Position numbers and translations under genes: made by a program. From NCBI GenBank assembly GCA_964384945.1, contig CAYLMK010000006.1:186001-250000 (forward strand): a stretch of 64,000 bases of DNA. The letters run 5' to 3'. Below the pieces are notes generated by a model. It searched no databases. It was not told the origin of the DNA and saw only the letters and a list, made by a program, of their open reading frames with translations. This stretch comes from S015-6 sp964384945. Lineage in GTDB: Bacteria; Desulfobacterota; DSWW01. Numbering within the stretch: the first letter of the stretch is position 1; each line of letters starts with the position of its first letter. Positions 26,468-35,615 of the stretch are shown one piece after another.

Positions 26468-27831
26468 TATGAGAGTTTCCTCCCGTTGCCCACGCCTTCA
26501 AAAAACAGCCTAACCGCAACCTCTTCCTCCGACTTGGCCGCCTCCTCTTGCTGGATTCGCAGGGCGCTGACAATCAACCCCAGCCAAACCCAATAGAACC
26601 CCATGACATTCACGTATGAGTAGGCATCGTGAAAGAAATTCATGACCATATTCGCCACGATGCAAAGAAGGAAGCCGAGCCCGAGCCCCTTCATCCACTC
26701 ATCCCCTGATCTCCGGTAGAGTCGCCAGGACAGCCTCAACCCGCGAAGGTAGATCCAAAGAAAGAAGAACAATCCAACGAGGCCCCATTGCACCAGGACC
26801 TTGATGTACATATTGTGCGGATCCCTCGTCCTTTCCCGTCTGTCCATCTCCCTCGCCTTGACGTTGTAGACTCCTGCGCCCGTTCCCCAAATGGGGCTCT
26901 CTTGCCACAATTTCAGCCCGAACTCCCACAACTCCAATCTTCCCTCCGAAGACCCGTCAAGCTCCCCCTCCTCGTCCTCGGTCATCTGGACCCTTTCGAT
27001 CACCGATACAGGGATCATCGTATAACCGAGCGCGCCCAACGCGATCAGCACAACGAGCAATTTCCTCTTCACGAAGAGCAGGAGAAGGACGGCGGCGACC
27101 ACAAAGGACAAATACGCAGCCCTTGAATAGGTATAGAGGATGCAGTACACATTTCCCCCGATGATGCCCACCAACACCGCGCGCCTGCTCCAGAGCTTCT
27201 CAAAGACCAGTAGACCGATCGCCACGAACGTGTACTGGGCATAGAACGCCGCCAGTTCATTGGGGCCCAGAAAAGTAAAGGTCCCGGCCGTTCGCACGGA
27301 ATCTTGGTAGTGCCACTTTTTCACCCATCGGAAGGTCTTGAAGAAGTACCAGTCCATGGGAATCATCGTCAGCAGCATCACCCAGCACAGGATCTTGATG
27401 AGCCTGGTGTCCTTGGCGCTGTCCGCAGTGACCGTGTAGAGAAGCAACATCAGCACGAAATTCTTCCAGTCCCTCAGTAAGGTACCGCCTGACTCCTCGC
27501 CAAGCGTGCCCATGCCCTGGAGAAGGCCCGCAAAGCTGACAACGATAAGTCCCATGATCGGGATGGTGAATTCCGTCTTCTTGAATACCGTCGACCCCTC
27601 CCTCCCCGACCGGATGATCATTCCAAGGAGCATTCCGCCCATGAGGATATCCACGAAATCCTTTCCGTAAGGGAGCTCGTGCACCTTGTCCACCACGACC
27701 TGCAGGGGAAGCAGAGGGCAGAGGAAGAGCAGGCAATACTCGGTCTTCCAGAAGACCGAGATCAGGAAGAAGACGCCTCCCAGGACGTAGATCGCGATCG
27801 GTATGTAATCACTGAGCCCTATGCCAAGCAT
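26467..27831 (-). CDS. O-antigen ligase/polymerase-like protein of exosortase locus
   Basis: 454 aa, about 11-12 membrane helices. A large periplasmic loop is followed by EGRLELWEFGLKLWQESPIWGTGAGVYNVKAREMDRRERTR (shown here in short: the RLELW...GxGxG...N block) and DPHNMYIKVLVQWGLVGL, the H-N-x-Y/L region of the Wzy_C/WaaL family. In exosortase A systems this protein is called a putative O-glycosylation ligase; it either polymerises the repeat or ligates it to an acceptor. Confidence 0.82.
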   Translation of the reverse strand: MLGIGLSDYIPIAIYVLGGVFFLISVFWKTEYCLLFLCPLLPLQVVVDKVHELPYGKDFVDILMGGMLLGMIIRSGREGSTVFKKTEFTIPIMGLIVVSFAGLLQGMGTLGEESGGTLLRDWKNFVLMLLLYTVTADSAKDTRLIKILCWVMLLTMIPMDWYFFKTFRWVKKWHYQDSVRTAGTFTFLGPNELAAFYAQYTFVAIGLLVFEKLWSRRAVLVGIIGGNVYCILYTYSRAAYLSFVVAAVLLLLFVKRKLLVVLIALGALGYTMIPVSVIERVQMTEDEEGELDGSSEGRLELWEFGLKLWQESPIWGTGAGVYNVKAREMDRRERTRDPHNMYIKVLVQWGLVGLFFFLWIYLRGLRLSWRLYRRSGDEWMKGLGLGFLLCIVANMVMNFFHDAYSYVNVMGFYWVWLGLIVSALRIQQEEAAKSEEEVAVRLFFEGVGNGRKLS

Positions 27832-27859
27832 CTGATCCTACCCTGTAGAGAACGGAAGT

Positions 27860-28699
27860 CTATTTCGAGGGCCCCGGTCTGTAACGAATCTCATAGATTC
27901 CCCGGTACCGTCGGAATCCGATGGCCCTCCGGATCGTATTCTTGATCGCCTTCGACACCCTGGCAGGCAGAAGCGGCATTTCCCTGCCGGCCAGGATCCG
28001 GCCGAACGTGTCGATCGAGTACGCCTCGGACATGTTGATTCTGTTGAGTATCGCCGGATTGCCGCCCCTGTGGGAGAAACGGGGCTCGCTTGTGCAGATT
28101 CCCCTGTATCCCACTTTGCCTGCCAGATCGATCACGCGCTTGTTCATGACCCCGTGGGGGAGGCTCAAAAACTCGACGGTCTTCGCCAGTCGGTCCTCGA
28201 TGGTCTTTTTCGATGCCTCCAGCTCGTAAACGACTTCTTCCTGAGGCAGATCGACCAGCCCTCGATGGCTGACGGTATGCGACTGTACCGACACCCCCCC
28301 CTTGTCCATGTCGATCAATTGACTCCAGTCCAGGTACTCCCTGCTGCCCACAGAACCGGTGCTTACGAACAGGGTGGCCTGCATCGAATAGCCCGCCAGC
28401 ACGGGAAACGCGTTTCGGTAGTTGTCCTCCCATCCGTCATCGAAGGTGATGATCAGGCTTCTGTCGGGTTTTGTTACGCCGTCGTCGATCAACTCTCGCA
28501 AGGACAGCGTTATGAAAGCCCTCTCCCGGGCCCATTGCATCTGACGGGCAAAGCCCTTTGCAGAGATGCAATAGGCCCGGCTCGTGGACGTACCCTGCTC
28601 CGCGCTCGTTCCCGCATCGACAACCCGATGATACATGAGGATCGGCATCCGGAGTCTATCCGTTGGTCGCGCCATTCGAGGATCCCTGCCGCGTCTCAC
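27860..28699 (-). CDS. Polysaccharide deacetylase (CE4)
   Basis: 279 aa from GTG 28699; ATG 28675 (residue 9) is an alternative. Motifs: MPILMYHRVV, SLIITFDDGWEDNYRNAFPVL (catalytic and metal Asp), VSVQSHTVSHRGLVDL (His pair) and LSLPHGVMNK in the third motif. No signal peptide is evident, as in several CE4 proteins that act on cytoplasmic or lipid-linked sugars. It starts three bases after the formyltransferase-like gene ends. Confidence 0.85.
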   Translation of the reverse strand: MRRGRDPRMARPTDRLRMPILMYHRVVDAGTSAEQGTSTSRAYCISAKGFARQMQWARERAFITLSLRELIDDGVTKPDRSLIITFDDGWEDNYRNAFPVLAGYSMQATLFVSTGSVGSREYLDWSQLIDMDKGGVSVQSHTVSHRGLVDLPQEEVVYELEASKKTIEDRLAKTVEFLSLPHGVMNKRVIDLAGKVGYRGICTSEPRFSHRGGNPAILNRINMSEAYSIDTFGRILAGREMPLLPARVSKAIKNTIRRAIGFRRYRGIYEIRYRPGPSK

Positions 28700-28702
28700 A
28701 AG

Positions 28703-29515
28703 TCACATGATCCTTCTTCCGCTCCTCTTGAATTCCCTCACATCCTCCCTCCGAGGGAAAGAGAAGTAGGAGCCCTCTTCCTTGGGGTTCGCCCGATAGG
28801 TCGCTCGCCCGGAACAGATGAGATCGATCGCCTCCATCATAAGGTGCGCCCCCACCCGCTTGCTCCGCGTCATGACCTCATGCAGCGTCTCGTGGGCGGC
28901 CACTTCCATATCCCGCTGCAGGATGATCCGCCCGTCGTCCAGTTCCAGATTCATCTCGTGGATCGTAATGCCGACCTCTTTCTCGCCGTGAACCAGTTGC
29001 CAGAAAACCGGCATCATCCCTCGATATTTGGGAAGCTTGCCGCTGTGGATATTGATACAACCCAGCCTGGGCAGTTCCAGCAGATCCCTCTTGAAGATCG
29101 CCGAAGCCGCGACCGAGATGACCAGGTCCAGGTCCATCTCGTTCAGCTTCCTCAGGAACGCCTCTCCGTTCACATCGTGCTCGTGGGTCACTTCGATCCC
29201 CCATCGCCTGCACAACGGAACCAGCCCGTAGCTCCGGCTTCCGGTCACGGCCGGCGGCAGGAGCCTCGCCAAGGTCCTGTACCCGCAGTACCGGAGCCCG
29301 ACACGAGCAAAGTCTCTGAATCCGTAGAACCCGTACATCTGCCGCGCGAGATCGGTCATCCTTTTCTTGCTCAAGGGGCGTGTAATCACCACCCCCTTGA
29401 TTCCCTGCAAAGGGCGGAACCGGGCGAAGAACTCCTCAAAGAAGATCCGGACGTAGAAGGGATCGTCCTGTGTGACGAAAAGGATCCTGCAGTTCACCTT
29501 CTGACTGTCTCCCAT
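28703..29515 (-). CDS. Formyltransferase-family enzyme
   Basis: 270 aa from ATG 29515 (MGDSQKVN), overlapping the end of the GT2 gene by about 22 bases. The folate-dependent formyltransferase core is visible as LDLVISVAASAIFKRDLLELP and CINIHSGKLPKYRGMMPVFWQL, with catalytic Asn and His, then the G-I-T-I-H region with Asp in ELDDGRIILQ. Family members formylate Met-tRNA, GAR or dTDP-amino sugars. With a DegT aminotransferase in the same run, N-formylation of an amino sugar is the best guess. Confidence 0.78.
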   Translation of the reverse strand: MGDSQKVNCRILFVTQDDPFYVRIFFEEFFARFRPLQGIKGVVITRPLSKKRMTDLARQMYGFYGFRDFARVGLRYCGYRTLARLLPPAVTGSRSYGLVPLCRRWGIEVTHEHDVNGEAFLRKLNEMDLDLVISVAASAIFKRDLLELPRLGCINIHSGKLPKYRGMMPVFWQLVHGEKEVGITIHEMNLELDDGRIILQRDMEVAAHETLHEVMTRSKRVGAHLMMEAIDLICSGRATYRANPKEEGSYFSFPRREDVREFKRSGRRIM

Positions 29516-30633
29516 GTAACCACCTGTTTCCCGGCCAGGAACTTGACTGCGGCGACAACCGCGGCAAGATTCACGATACAAAAGTAGAGTGGAAGAAACA
29601 GAATCTTATTCCGTTTCCCCGCCACGTCCAGAACCCAACCGACCAGGGCCGCCGCATAGAATGACAATTGCATGCCCATGGTTGCGGCATAGAAGGGGCG
29701 ATCCAGCAGCGCGAGGTTCGCGGCAAAGGCGATCATCAGAAAAAACGGAACCATCCATCTGAGGATCTTGTGCGACGTAAGCTGGAAGGAAACAAACAAA
29801 TGCCGGAAGGGATTCAGGAGGCCCCTCACATGCGCCAGGCCGTTCATGCCCCTGGTGATTACCCGCACCCGCATCGAGAATTCCTCCTCCGCCTTCTCCT
29901 CCGTCACCTCGTATGCCACGGCGTCGGGCTCGAACACGACGCGGTATCCCTTTTCGAGGATCTTCAGGGGCTCGACAAGGTCGCTGATGATGTCTCTCGG
30001 CAAGGGCTCGTACAGGTCTTTTCTCACAGAGTAGATGCAACCGCAGCAACCTGTGATTGTCTTGATTCTCGTTTGCCTCCGCTTGATCGAGTTTTCGTAC
30101 CTCCAGAACAGCTTCGTTCCCGCACCCACCGCTCCCCCGGTCGGATTCACATATTCATACCTTCCGCTCACCGCACCAACCGCCGGGTCGGCATAGTTTC
30201 TCACGATCTTTCGCAGGGCATCCCGCTTGTATTTCGTCGTAGCATCCGAAAAAACGACCACCTCGCCCCGGGCCCGCCGGACGGCCTGGTTTTGCGTTTC
30301 TGTTTTCCCGACCCTTCCCTCTACGCGGCAGAGAGCCACGCCTTGCTCCGAGAACTCGCCCACGATCCGATCCGTTCCGTCCGTCGATCCGTCGGAAGCG
30401 ACAATGATCTCCAGCAGATCCGTCGGGTAGTCCAGCAAGAGCGAGTTTTCGAGCTTCTTTCGGATGTTCTTCTCCTCGTTGTACGCGGTAATGAGAAGCG
30501 TCAGAGACGGCTCCATGTCGGCCCTCTTGACCTCGTTCCCGACAAAGAACGAGATCAAGAAGACCAGCGCCGGGTATCCCACATACACGTATGCGATGAG
30601 AAGTAGGGCCAGCCAGAATACGATCTCAGCCAT
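29494..30633 (-). CDS. Membrane GT2 glycosyltransferase
   Basis: 379 aa from ATG 30633. There is one N-terminal membrane helix (EIVFWLALLLIAYVYVGYPAL), a cytoplasmic GT2 domain and three C-terminal helices. Motifs: TLLITAYNEEKNI, IIVASDGSTDGT, VVFSDATTKY (DxD region), and a late acidic site SDLVEPLKILEKGYRV, with no QRRRW. It resembles cellulose-synthase-like and EPS chain glycosyltransferases. It overlaps both neighbours slightly. Confidence 0.85.
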   Translation of the reverse strand: MAEIVFWLALLLIAYVYVGYPALVFLISFFVGNEVKRADMEPSLTLLITAYNEEKNIRKKLENSLLLDYPTDLLEIIVASDGSTDGTDRIVGEFSEQGVALCRVEGRVGKTETQNQAVRRARGEVVVFSDATTKYKRDALRKIVRNYADPAVGAVSGRYEYVNPTGGAVGAGTKLFWRYENSIKRRQTRIKTITGCCGCIYSVRKDLYEPLPRDIISDLVEPLKILEKGYRVVFEPDAVAYEVTEEKAEEEFSMRVRVITRGMNGLAHVRGLLNPFRHLFVSFQLTSHKILRWMVPFFLMIAFAANLALLDRPFYAATMGMQLSFYAAALVGWVLDVAGKRNKILFLPLYFCIVNLAAVVAAVKFLAGKQVVTWETVRR

Positions 30634-31804
30634 GCCTTCCCCCGACCGGCGTCCGGTCCGCTGCGCTTCCACTCCTCGTCGGGCGATCTCGAGACGCCAC
30701 TTCCTCGTACACCTCCACGTATCTGTCCGCCATCATCTCGGCCGAGAAGGACCCCTTCACCGCCTCATAGGCATTCCGGGCCATTCTGCGGCCCATGTCC
30801 GGGTCGGCGAGGATTTCCTGGATCGCCTTGGCCAACCCTTTTGCATCGCCCGGCTTCACCAGAAGGCCCGACCTTCCGTGTTCGATAATGGTCGGAATTC
30901 CTCCCACCCTTGTCGCAACGACCGCCTTTCCTGCAGCTGCGGCCTCCAGCAGGGCCATGGGAAGCCCCTCCGTAAGGGAAGGGAGCACAAAAACGTCCAT
31001 GGCGGAATAGATTCTTTCGATGTCCCTCCGGGTACCCGTGAACAGGATGTTGGAGCCCAGGCCTCTCTTCTCGGCCACACCCTTCTCAAGAGCGCCGCGC
31101 AACGGTCCGTCGCCTATGATCAGGACGAAAAGATTCCGGTCATGGGACAGCAACTCCTGTGCCGCCTGGATCAAATAGCAATGTCCCTTTTCGGCGGAAA
31201 GCCTTCCCACACTGCCGATCACCTTACAACCCTCCGGGATCCCAAGTTCCTCCCTGACCTTCCGCGCTTCAGCCGAACACTCGAATCTCTTGAGGTCGAT
31301 CCCGTTGTGGATCATTACCATCTTGCCAGGGGCCATTCTCACCTTCGATAGCTGTTCCCGAATGCTGTCCGAAACGGCAATGACTCTATCGAACCGACGC
31401 AGGAACATCTTGTCCAGTCTTGCATACATTCTCATCTTCAGATCTTCGCCGAGCCAATTGTGGCACGTCGCCACCCTCCCGATCTCCATTCCGACCGAAG
31501 CCCACAGCCCGTACAGATTCGACTTGTATCCATGTGTATGAAGGATTTCTACATGCTCTCCCCTCAAAAATCGTCGAATCCGGAGCAAGGTCCTCGGATC
31601 CACTTTGCCCCGGCATGCAAAAACCTCGACCCGGAAACGATTCCCTCTGGCCACCTCCGCCGCCTCGAGGTGGCTCTGGCGCCTGTTGTCGAACACCCCG
31701 ACAACCGGCTCGAATCCCCGGCTCCTCAATTCTCTCGACAATTGAATCATTACATTCTCAGAACCGAAGAACCCGCTGCTGCTGATGAGCTGGAGGATCT
31801 TCAT
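30626..31804 (-). CDS. GT4 glycosyltransferase
   Basis: 392 aa from ATG 31804, which overlaps the exosortase stop (ATGA). The open frame runs on to 32707 but that part lies over the exosortase gene and is not coding. GT-B features: MKILQLISSSGFFGSENVMIQLSREL (short N-terminal motif SGFFGSE), VIHNGIDLKRF, VGRLSAEKGH and LPSLTEGLPMALLEAAAAGK with the E-x7-E signature. It transfers a sugar to the growing lipid-linked unit. Confidence 0.88.
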   Translation of the reverse strand: MKILQLISSSGFFGSENVMIQLSRELRSRGFEPVVGVFDNRRQSHLEAAEVARGNRFRVEVFACRGKVDPRTLLRIRRFLRGEHVEILHTHGYKSNLYGLWASVGMEIGRVATCHNWLGEDLKMRMYARLDKMFLRRFDRVIAVSDSIREQLSKVRMAPGKMVMIHNGIDLKRFECSAEARKVREELGIPEGCKVIGSVGRLSAEKGHCYLIQAAQELLSHDRNLFVLIIGDGPLRGALEKGVAEKRGLGSNILFTGTRRDIERIYSAMDVFVLPSLTEGLPMALLEAAAAGKAVVATRVGGIPTIIEHGRSGLLVKPGDAKGLAKAIQEILADPDMGRRMARNAYEAVKGSFSAEMMADRYVEVYEEVASRDRPTRSGSAADRTPVGGRHG

Positions 31805-32652
31805 ACCCGTCTTCTGTGGATCAGAGAGTGAAATGCGCAAAGAATCACGAATCCGACCAGGAAGAAAACGAATCCGGTGAACTCGTGGAAGAAACCTTGC
31901 GCCGCTTCCGGCCCGAAGGCGTTCGACAGGATCGCGGTGCCCGTCACCCTGACCACGTTGACGGCCAGAGCGATCGGCACCGGGAGAGCCACCATGGCCG
32001 CCTTCTTGATCCAACCCCGACTCAAAGATGCGAAGAGGCAACCCAGCATCACGTAGGCATAGAGCGACCGAATACCGCTGCATGCCTCCGTGACCTCCAG
32101 TTCCGTTCTGGCAAGGAACAGAAGGTTTCCGTCTCGGAATACAGGCAGCCCTATCAGGCGAATCACCTCGACCGACGCCTCTGTCACGAGCAGCTTCATG
32201 GGATGGGTGATCTGAACGTAGTAGGCGCTGGGTATGGGAAACATGAAAAACAGGAAGAGGATGGGCACCAGCAACGGCCGGGCGATCCCCATCCCGCAGA
32301 GGGACAGGAACAACCCGAACAATACCAGTGGAATCGAATAATAGGCCAACGTGTGAAACTTGGCTGAGAAGGAAACCACGTAGACCAATAGTCCCATGAA
32401 AAAAACGGGGGTTCCCGCCCAGGCTGGTTTGACCGGGGTCCGCTGGATCCTGTTCCTCTGCCTCCATGCCAGGAACAGGGAGATGGGAATTACGAAAAAA
32501 CCGTGCGAGTAGTCCTCCTGGCTGTTCCAGACATTTGCCAGACGAACCAAGGCAGGAGCGAACAGAAGGATCAATCCCCCAGCCAGGAGGAAAGACCTCC
32601 CCTTGGCGAAGACTTGCAACGCCTCGTTCCTGTTCTCGGCGGCTGCGTTCAT
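31801..32652 (-). CDS. xrtA: Exosortase A (XrtA/EpsH)
   Basis: 283 aa integral membrane protease/transpeptidase with about eight helices. The catalytic triad expected for exosortases is intact: Cys191 in VTEACSGIRS, Arg235 in AVNVVRV and His256 in FFHEFTGF. XrtA cleaves proteins with a C-terminal PEP-CTERM signal and is thought to attach them to the cell surface or release them; the probable substrate is at 45581-46354. The stop overlaps the GT4 start and its start overlaps the epsI stop by four bases, so all three are translated together. Confidence 0.95.
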   Translation of the reverse strand: MNAAAENRNEALQVFAKGRSFLLAGGLILLFAPALVRLANVWNSQEDYSHGFFVIPISLFLAWRQRNRIQRTPVKPAWAGTPVFFMGLLVYVVSFSAKFHTLAYYSIPLVLFGLFLSLCGMGIARPLLVPILFLFFMFPIPSAYYVQITHPMKLLVTEASVEVIRLIGLPVFRDGNLLFLARTELEVTEACSGIRSLYAYVMLGCLFASLSRGWIKKAAMVALPVPIALAVNVVRVTGTAILSNAFGPEAAQGFFHEFTGFVFFLVGFVILCAFHSLIHRRRV

Positions 32653-33296
32653 AACGTGGCTCTGTTGATCTCGGGATAGACCTTTTCCGCAAACGCGGAA
32701 ATCTCACCCGTGTTTCGGTCCTTCAACGCGATGTCCGTGAAAGGAAGTGTGATCCTGACGAACGCATTTTCCTCGTCTCCGCCCAGCAAGGCCCTGGAAA
32801 AAAGAAAGAGTTTCTGCAAGCCCCGATTCGTAAACACCCGGTTTCCGCTCTGGTACCAGTAGAGGGTGAGCAGGTACTGCCCGTTCTTTGTCAAGAGCAT
32901 TCGGTTCACGGAAACCCTTTGGCCTGCCGGAGACTTTAGGAAGATCCGGGCCTTTCCGGACTCCACGATCTTCCACCCCTGCCCGGTGAAACACACGATG
33001 GGAGAGTGGGAAGAATCGCTTCCCTCCAGCGTATCGTAGTACCCGACGAAGAGCGTAATGTCTTCCCCATCCTGCCGCCCATACACCTTGTAGACAATCC
33101 GATCCGTTTCAAGCACGCCCAGCACCTGCTCGTCGTACTCGACCTCTCTGCCAACCCACCCGGCGATCTCGGATGGGAAATCCCTCTCGAATGCAGTGCG
33201 GGCCTTGGGGGATTCCAGGAGATTCATGTACAGGAACACAACGCCCGCCAGCAGCCCCGTGCAGACGATCTTGAAGTTCAGGTCTGTCGCACGCAT
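32649..33296 (-). CDS. epsI: EpsI-family exosortase-associated protein
   Basis: 215 aa. One N-terminal membrane anchor (FKIVCTGLLAGVVFLYMNLL), then a periplasmic domain with IAGWVGREVEYDEQVLGVL, YYDTLEGSDSSHSPIVCFTGQGWKI (split here as the H-S-P-x-x-C-F-x-G-Q-G-W motif) and TLYWYQSGNRVF. This is the EpsI domain found fused or adjacent to exosortases. The conserved Cys and His suggest a helper role in the XrtA reaction, which is not established. Confidence 0.92.
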   Translation of the reverse strand: MRATDLNFKIVCTGLLAGVVFLYMNLLESPKARTAFERDFPSEIAGWVGREVEYDEQVLGVLETDRIVYKVYGRQDGEDITLFVGYYDTLEGSDSSHSPIVCFTGQGWKIVESGKARIFLKSPAGQRVSVNRMLLTKNGQYLLTLYWYQSGNRVFTNRGLQKLFLFSRALLGGDEENAFVRITLPFTDIALKDRNTGEISAFAEKVYPEINRATL

Positions 33297-33350
33297 CTTT
33301 TCTCTTCCATCCCTCAGACGGACTGCATCCCGGGGCGCCGGTCTTTCACA

Positions 33351-35615
33351 TCAGTAGTATCTGTCCCGTTTGCCTGCCTCTCGGCTCCTGAAGAAACGCC
33401 CGAACAGGATGTCGCCAAATCCGCTCAATTCGACTGCCAGCAGCGCCTTGTTCGGCCTGCCGCTTAAGCCTTCAAACATGCCTCTGCTCACGCCGCGTCG
33501 GCTGATTTCGAAGGGCTTGCAGGTATTCTGGTATCGGGAAGCCAGGGTGAAGGCGTTCCGGAAGCCCATCGCCGACAAGATCCTCCCATTGGCCTCCGAA
33601 TCCGGACCGCAGATGCCGTAAGGATACGCAAGGTAGTGCACCGCGTGGCCGAGTTCCTCTTCCAGCCTGCTCTTGCTCTCGCGAATCTCGAGGGCAAACG
33701 CCTCTCTGTTCTGTTCACTATAGCAAGGGTGGGTGACGCTGTGTACGCCGATCGTCGCTCCGTTCCTGTCCATGTCGCGCAAATCATCCCAGCTAAGCAG
33801 AGGGACACGAAAGACCTCGGAGAACAAGGGTACCTCAAAGTATTCGGCCAATTCCCGGAGGAGATTCGTGCGCTCCTCTCCAGCCTTGTACCTGTAGCTT
33901 CCCTCCACGGTCTCCACAAAGGTATGGATCTCTTTGCGCGTCTCCAAAAGGAAAATGCCCAGGCCCCAGGGTGAGAGATCGGCGACCTTTCTCCAGGTGT
34001 TTTCGGCAAGAATGAGCAGCGAATTGTAGAGCAATGGGAACCCGAGATCGAGCGGTCCGGTGGTTACGAAGAGCGTGTAATCCACCCCAAGGCTCTTGCA
34101 CAACGGATCGACGTGATCCACCCATCCCCTGTACCCGTCGTCAAAGGTGAGCACAAACACGTCCTCCTTGAGGGGCTCTCCTTCCTCGAGAAGCCGGACG
34201 CCTTCCTCGACCCCCACGACCCGGTACCACTCCGACAGACGTTTCACAAACCACGCAAAGGAAGACGAATCGACGAAAAGACTGAATTCGGCGCGAAGAG
34301 AATCTGTTTCCGTGATGTCGTGGAAGCAGAGGAACCGGACCTTCCCAAGCCGAAATACCTTCTTGAGCCATCGAAATGCGGTCACGAATCCGCTGTAGTG
34401 AAGGAGCGAGCCGATCGCGACTTTCGACGTTCCCACCAGGTGTCTCTTCACGCGCCGAGTCCGAAAGCGTTCGCCTGGCCCTCGCCTTGTGTTGCGTCGG
34501 AGGACCAGGGCTTTCATAAGGTCTTCGTATCGGTCGACCATCCGCGAAACGCCAAACACGGCCTCAACCCGCTTCCTTCCCTCCTTTCCCATCGCACGCC
34601 GGAGATCCGGAGAGGCGACAAGCTTCTTCAGGGCCTCCGCCAGGGATTCCGGGTCCTCGGGAGGGACGAGATACCCTGTTTTCCCCTCTTCCACGACCTC
34701 AGGGTTTCCTCCCACCGCAGTGGCAACCACCGGCTTCCCCATCGACATGGACTCAAGCAATGCGTTCGACATCCCTTCGCTCAACGAGGGCAGGACGCAG
34801 ATATCCATCTCACCCAGCAGAGGCTGCAACTCTGAAAAAGGAATCTTTCCGGTGAGTCGCACCGTCCCGTCGAGCCCAAGGTCCCTGATGCGCTTCCGCA
34901 ATTCTTCCAAATAAGCCTTCTCAAAATCCTTCTCGCCGATCAGGGACACGCGCACATTCGGGAAGTCCTTTCTGACAAGGGCGGCGGCCTCCACGAGCGT
35001 TTTCTGCCCCTTGATCGGCCGGATGTTCGCCAGACAGAAAATCTCCACAGGGCCGCCCCCCGCCGCCCCGGCGGTTTTTTCACAGGCACGCTCACCGGTC
35101 TCAAGCGGCACGTCCACACCGTTGGGGATGACCACCAGGGATTCCGGCGAAGCCCACTGACTCTTCACGACCTCATTCTTCACCGCCTGGGATACGGTTG
35201 CGATCCGGTCGAAAAAGCGATTGAAAAGCCTATAGAACCATATGTGTCTGCGCTTCAGCTTGAATCCCATGTCGCGTCGGCTCGAAAGGATCGGGATTCT
35301 CGCCAGGGCCGACAGCAGGATGCCCAACAAGTCGGAACTTTCGTGAAAGGATACGAGAACGGAGACCTTTCTCTGCCTCGTCAAGCCGGCCATCCTGAAC
35401 AGAGCGCGCACACCACGCAGGCCATAAACCCTTGTGGTGTTCATTTCCTCAACCGTGAAACCCTCGTTCCGCAACTTACCGCTCAGCCTTCCGCCCCGTA
35501 TGGCCAGGACGATCACTTCATGACCCCGGGCCTTCAGACCTCGGGCCAACTGGCAGAGGCTGCGTTCCGCCCCACCTGTTTCTCCAAGAACATCAATGAT
35601 GAACAGCAGCGTCAT
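33351..35615 (-). CDS. GT4 glycosyltransferase fused to CE4 polysaccharide deacetylase
   Basis: 754 aa in a single frame. Residues 1-370 form a GT4 domain: VLGETGGAERSLCQLARGL, VVIPNGVDVPL, LANIRPIKGQKTL and LPSLSEGMSNALLESMSMGK (E-x7-E). A basic linker (RRNTRRGPGERFRTRRVKR) follows. Residues about 430-690 form a CE4 domain: VRFLCFHDIT, VFVLTFDDGYRGW, GVHSVTHPCYS and LAYPYGICG. Both active sites appear complete, so sugar transfer and N-deacetylation may be coupled on the cytoplasmic side. It overlaps the next deacetylase gene by 23 bases. Confidence 0.85.
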   Translation of the reverse strand: MTLLFIIDVLGETGGAERSLCQLARGLKARGHEVIVLAIRGGRLSGKLRNEGFTVEEMNTTRVYGLRGVRALFRMAGLTRQRKVSVLVSFHESSDLLGILLSALARIPILSSRRDMGFKLKRRHIWFYRLFNRFFDRIATVSQAVKNEVVKSQWASPESLVVIPNGVDVPLETGERACEKTAGAAGGGPVEIFCLANIRPIKGQKTLVEAAALVRKDFPNVRVSLIGEKDFEKAYLEELRKRIRDLGLDGTVRLTGKIPFSELQPLLGEMDICVLPSLSEGMSNALLESMSMGKPVVATAVGGNPEVVEEGKTGYLVPPEDPESLAEALKKLVASPDLRRAMGKEGRKRVEAVFGVSRMVDRYEDLMKALVLRRNTRRGPGERFRTRRVKRHLVGTSKVAIGSLLHYSGFVTAFRWLKKVFRLGKVRFLCFHDITETDSLRAEFSLFVDSSSFAWFVKRLSEWYRVVGVEEGVRLLEEGEPLKEDVFVLTFDDGYRGWVDHVDPLCKSLGVDYTLFVTTGPLDLGFPLLYNSLLILAENTWRKVADLSPWGLGIFLLETRKEIHTFVETVEGSYRYKAGEERTNLLRELAEYFEVPLFSEVFRVPLLSWDDLRDMDRNGATIGVHSVTHPCYSEQNREAFALEIRESKSRLEEELGHAVHYLAYPYGICGPDSEANGRILSAMGFRNAFTLASRYQNTCKPFEISRRGVSRGMFEGLSGRPNKALLAVELSGFGDILFGRFFRSREAGKRDRYY

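Noticed and set aside
31805..32707. N-terminal extension of the GT4 gene at 30626
   Set aside because: Lies over xrtA in another frame; GT4 homology begins at ATG 31804, which overlaps the xrtA stop.
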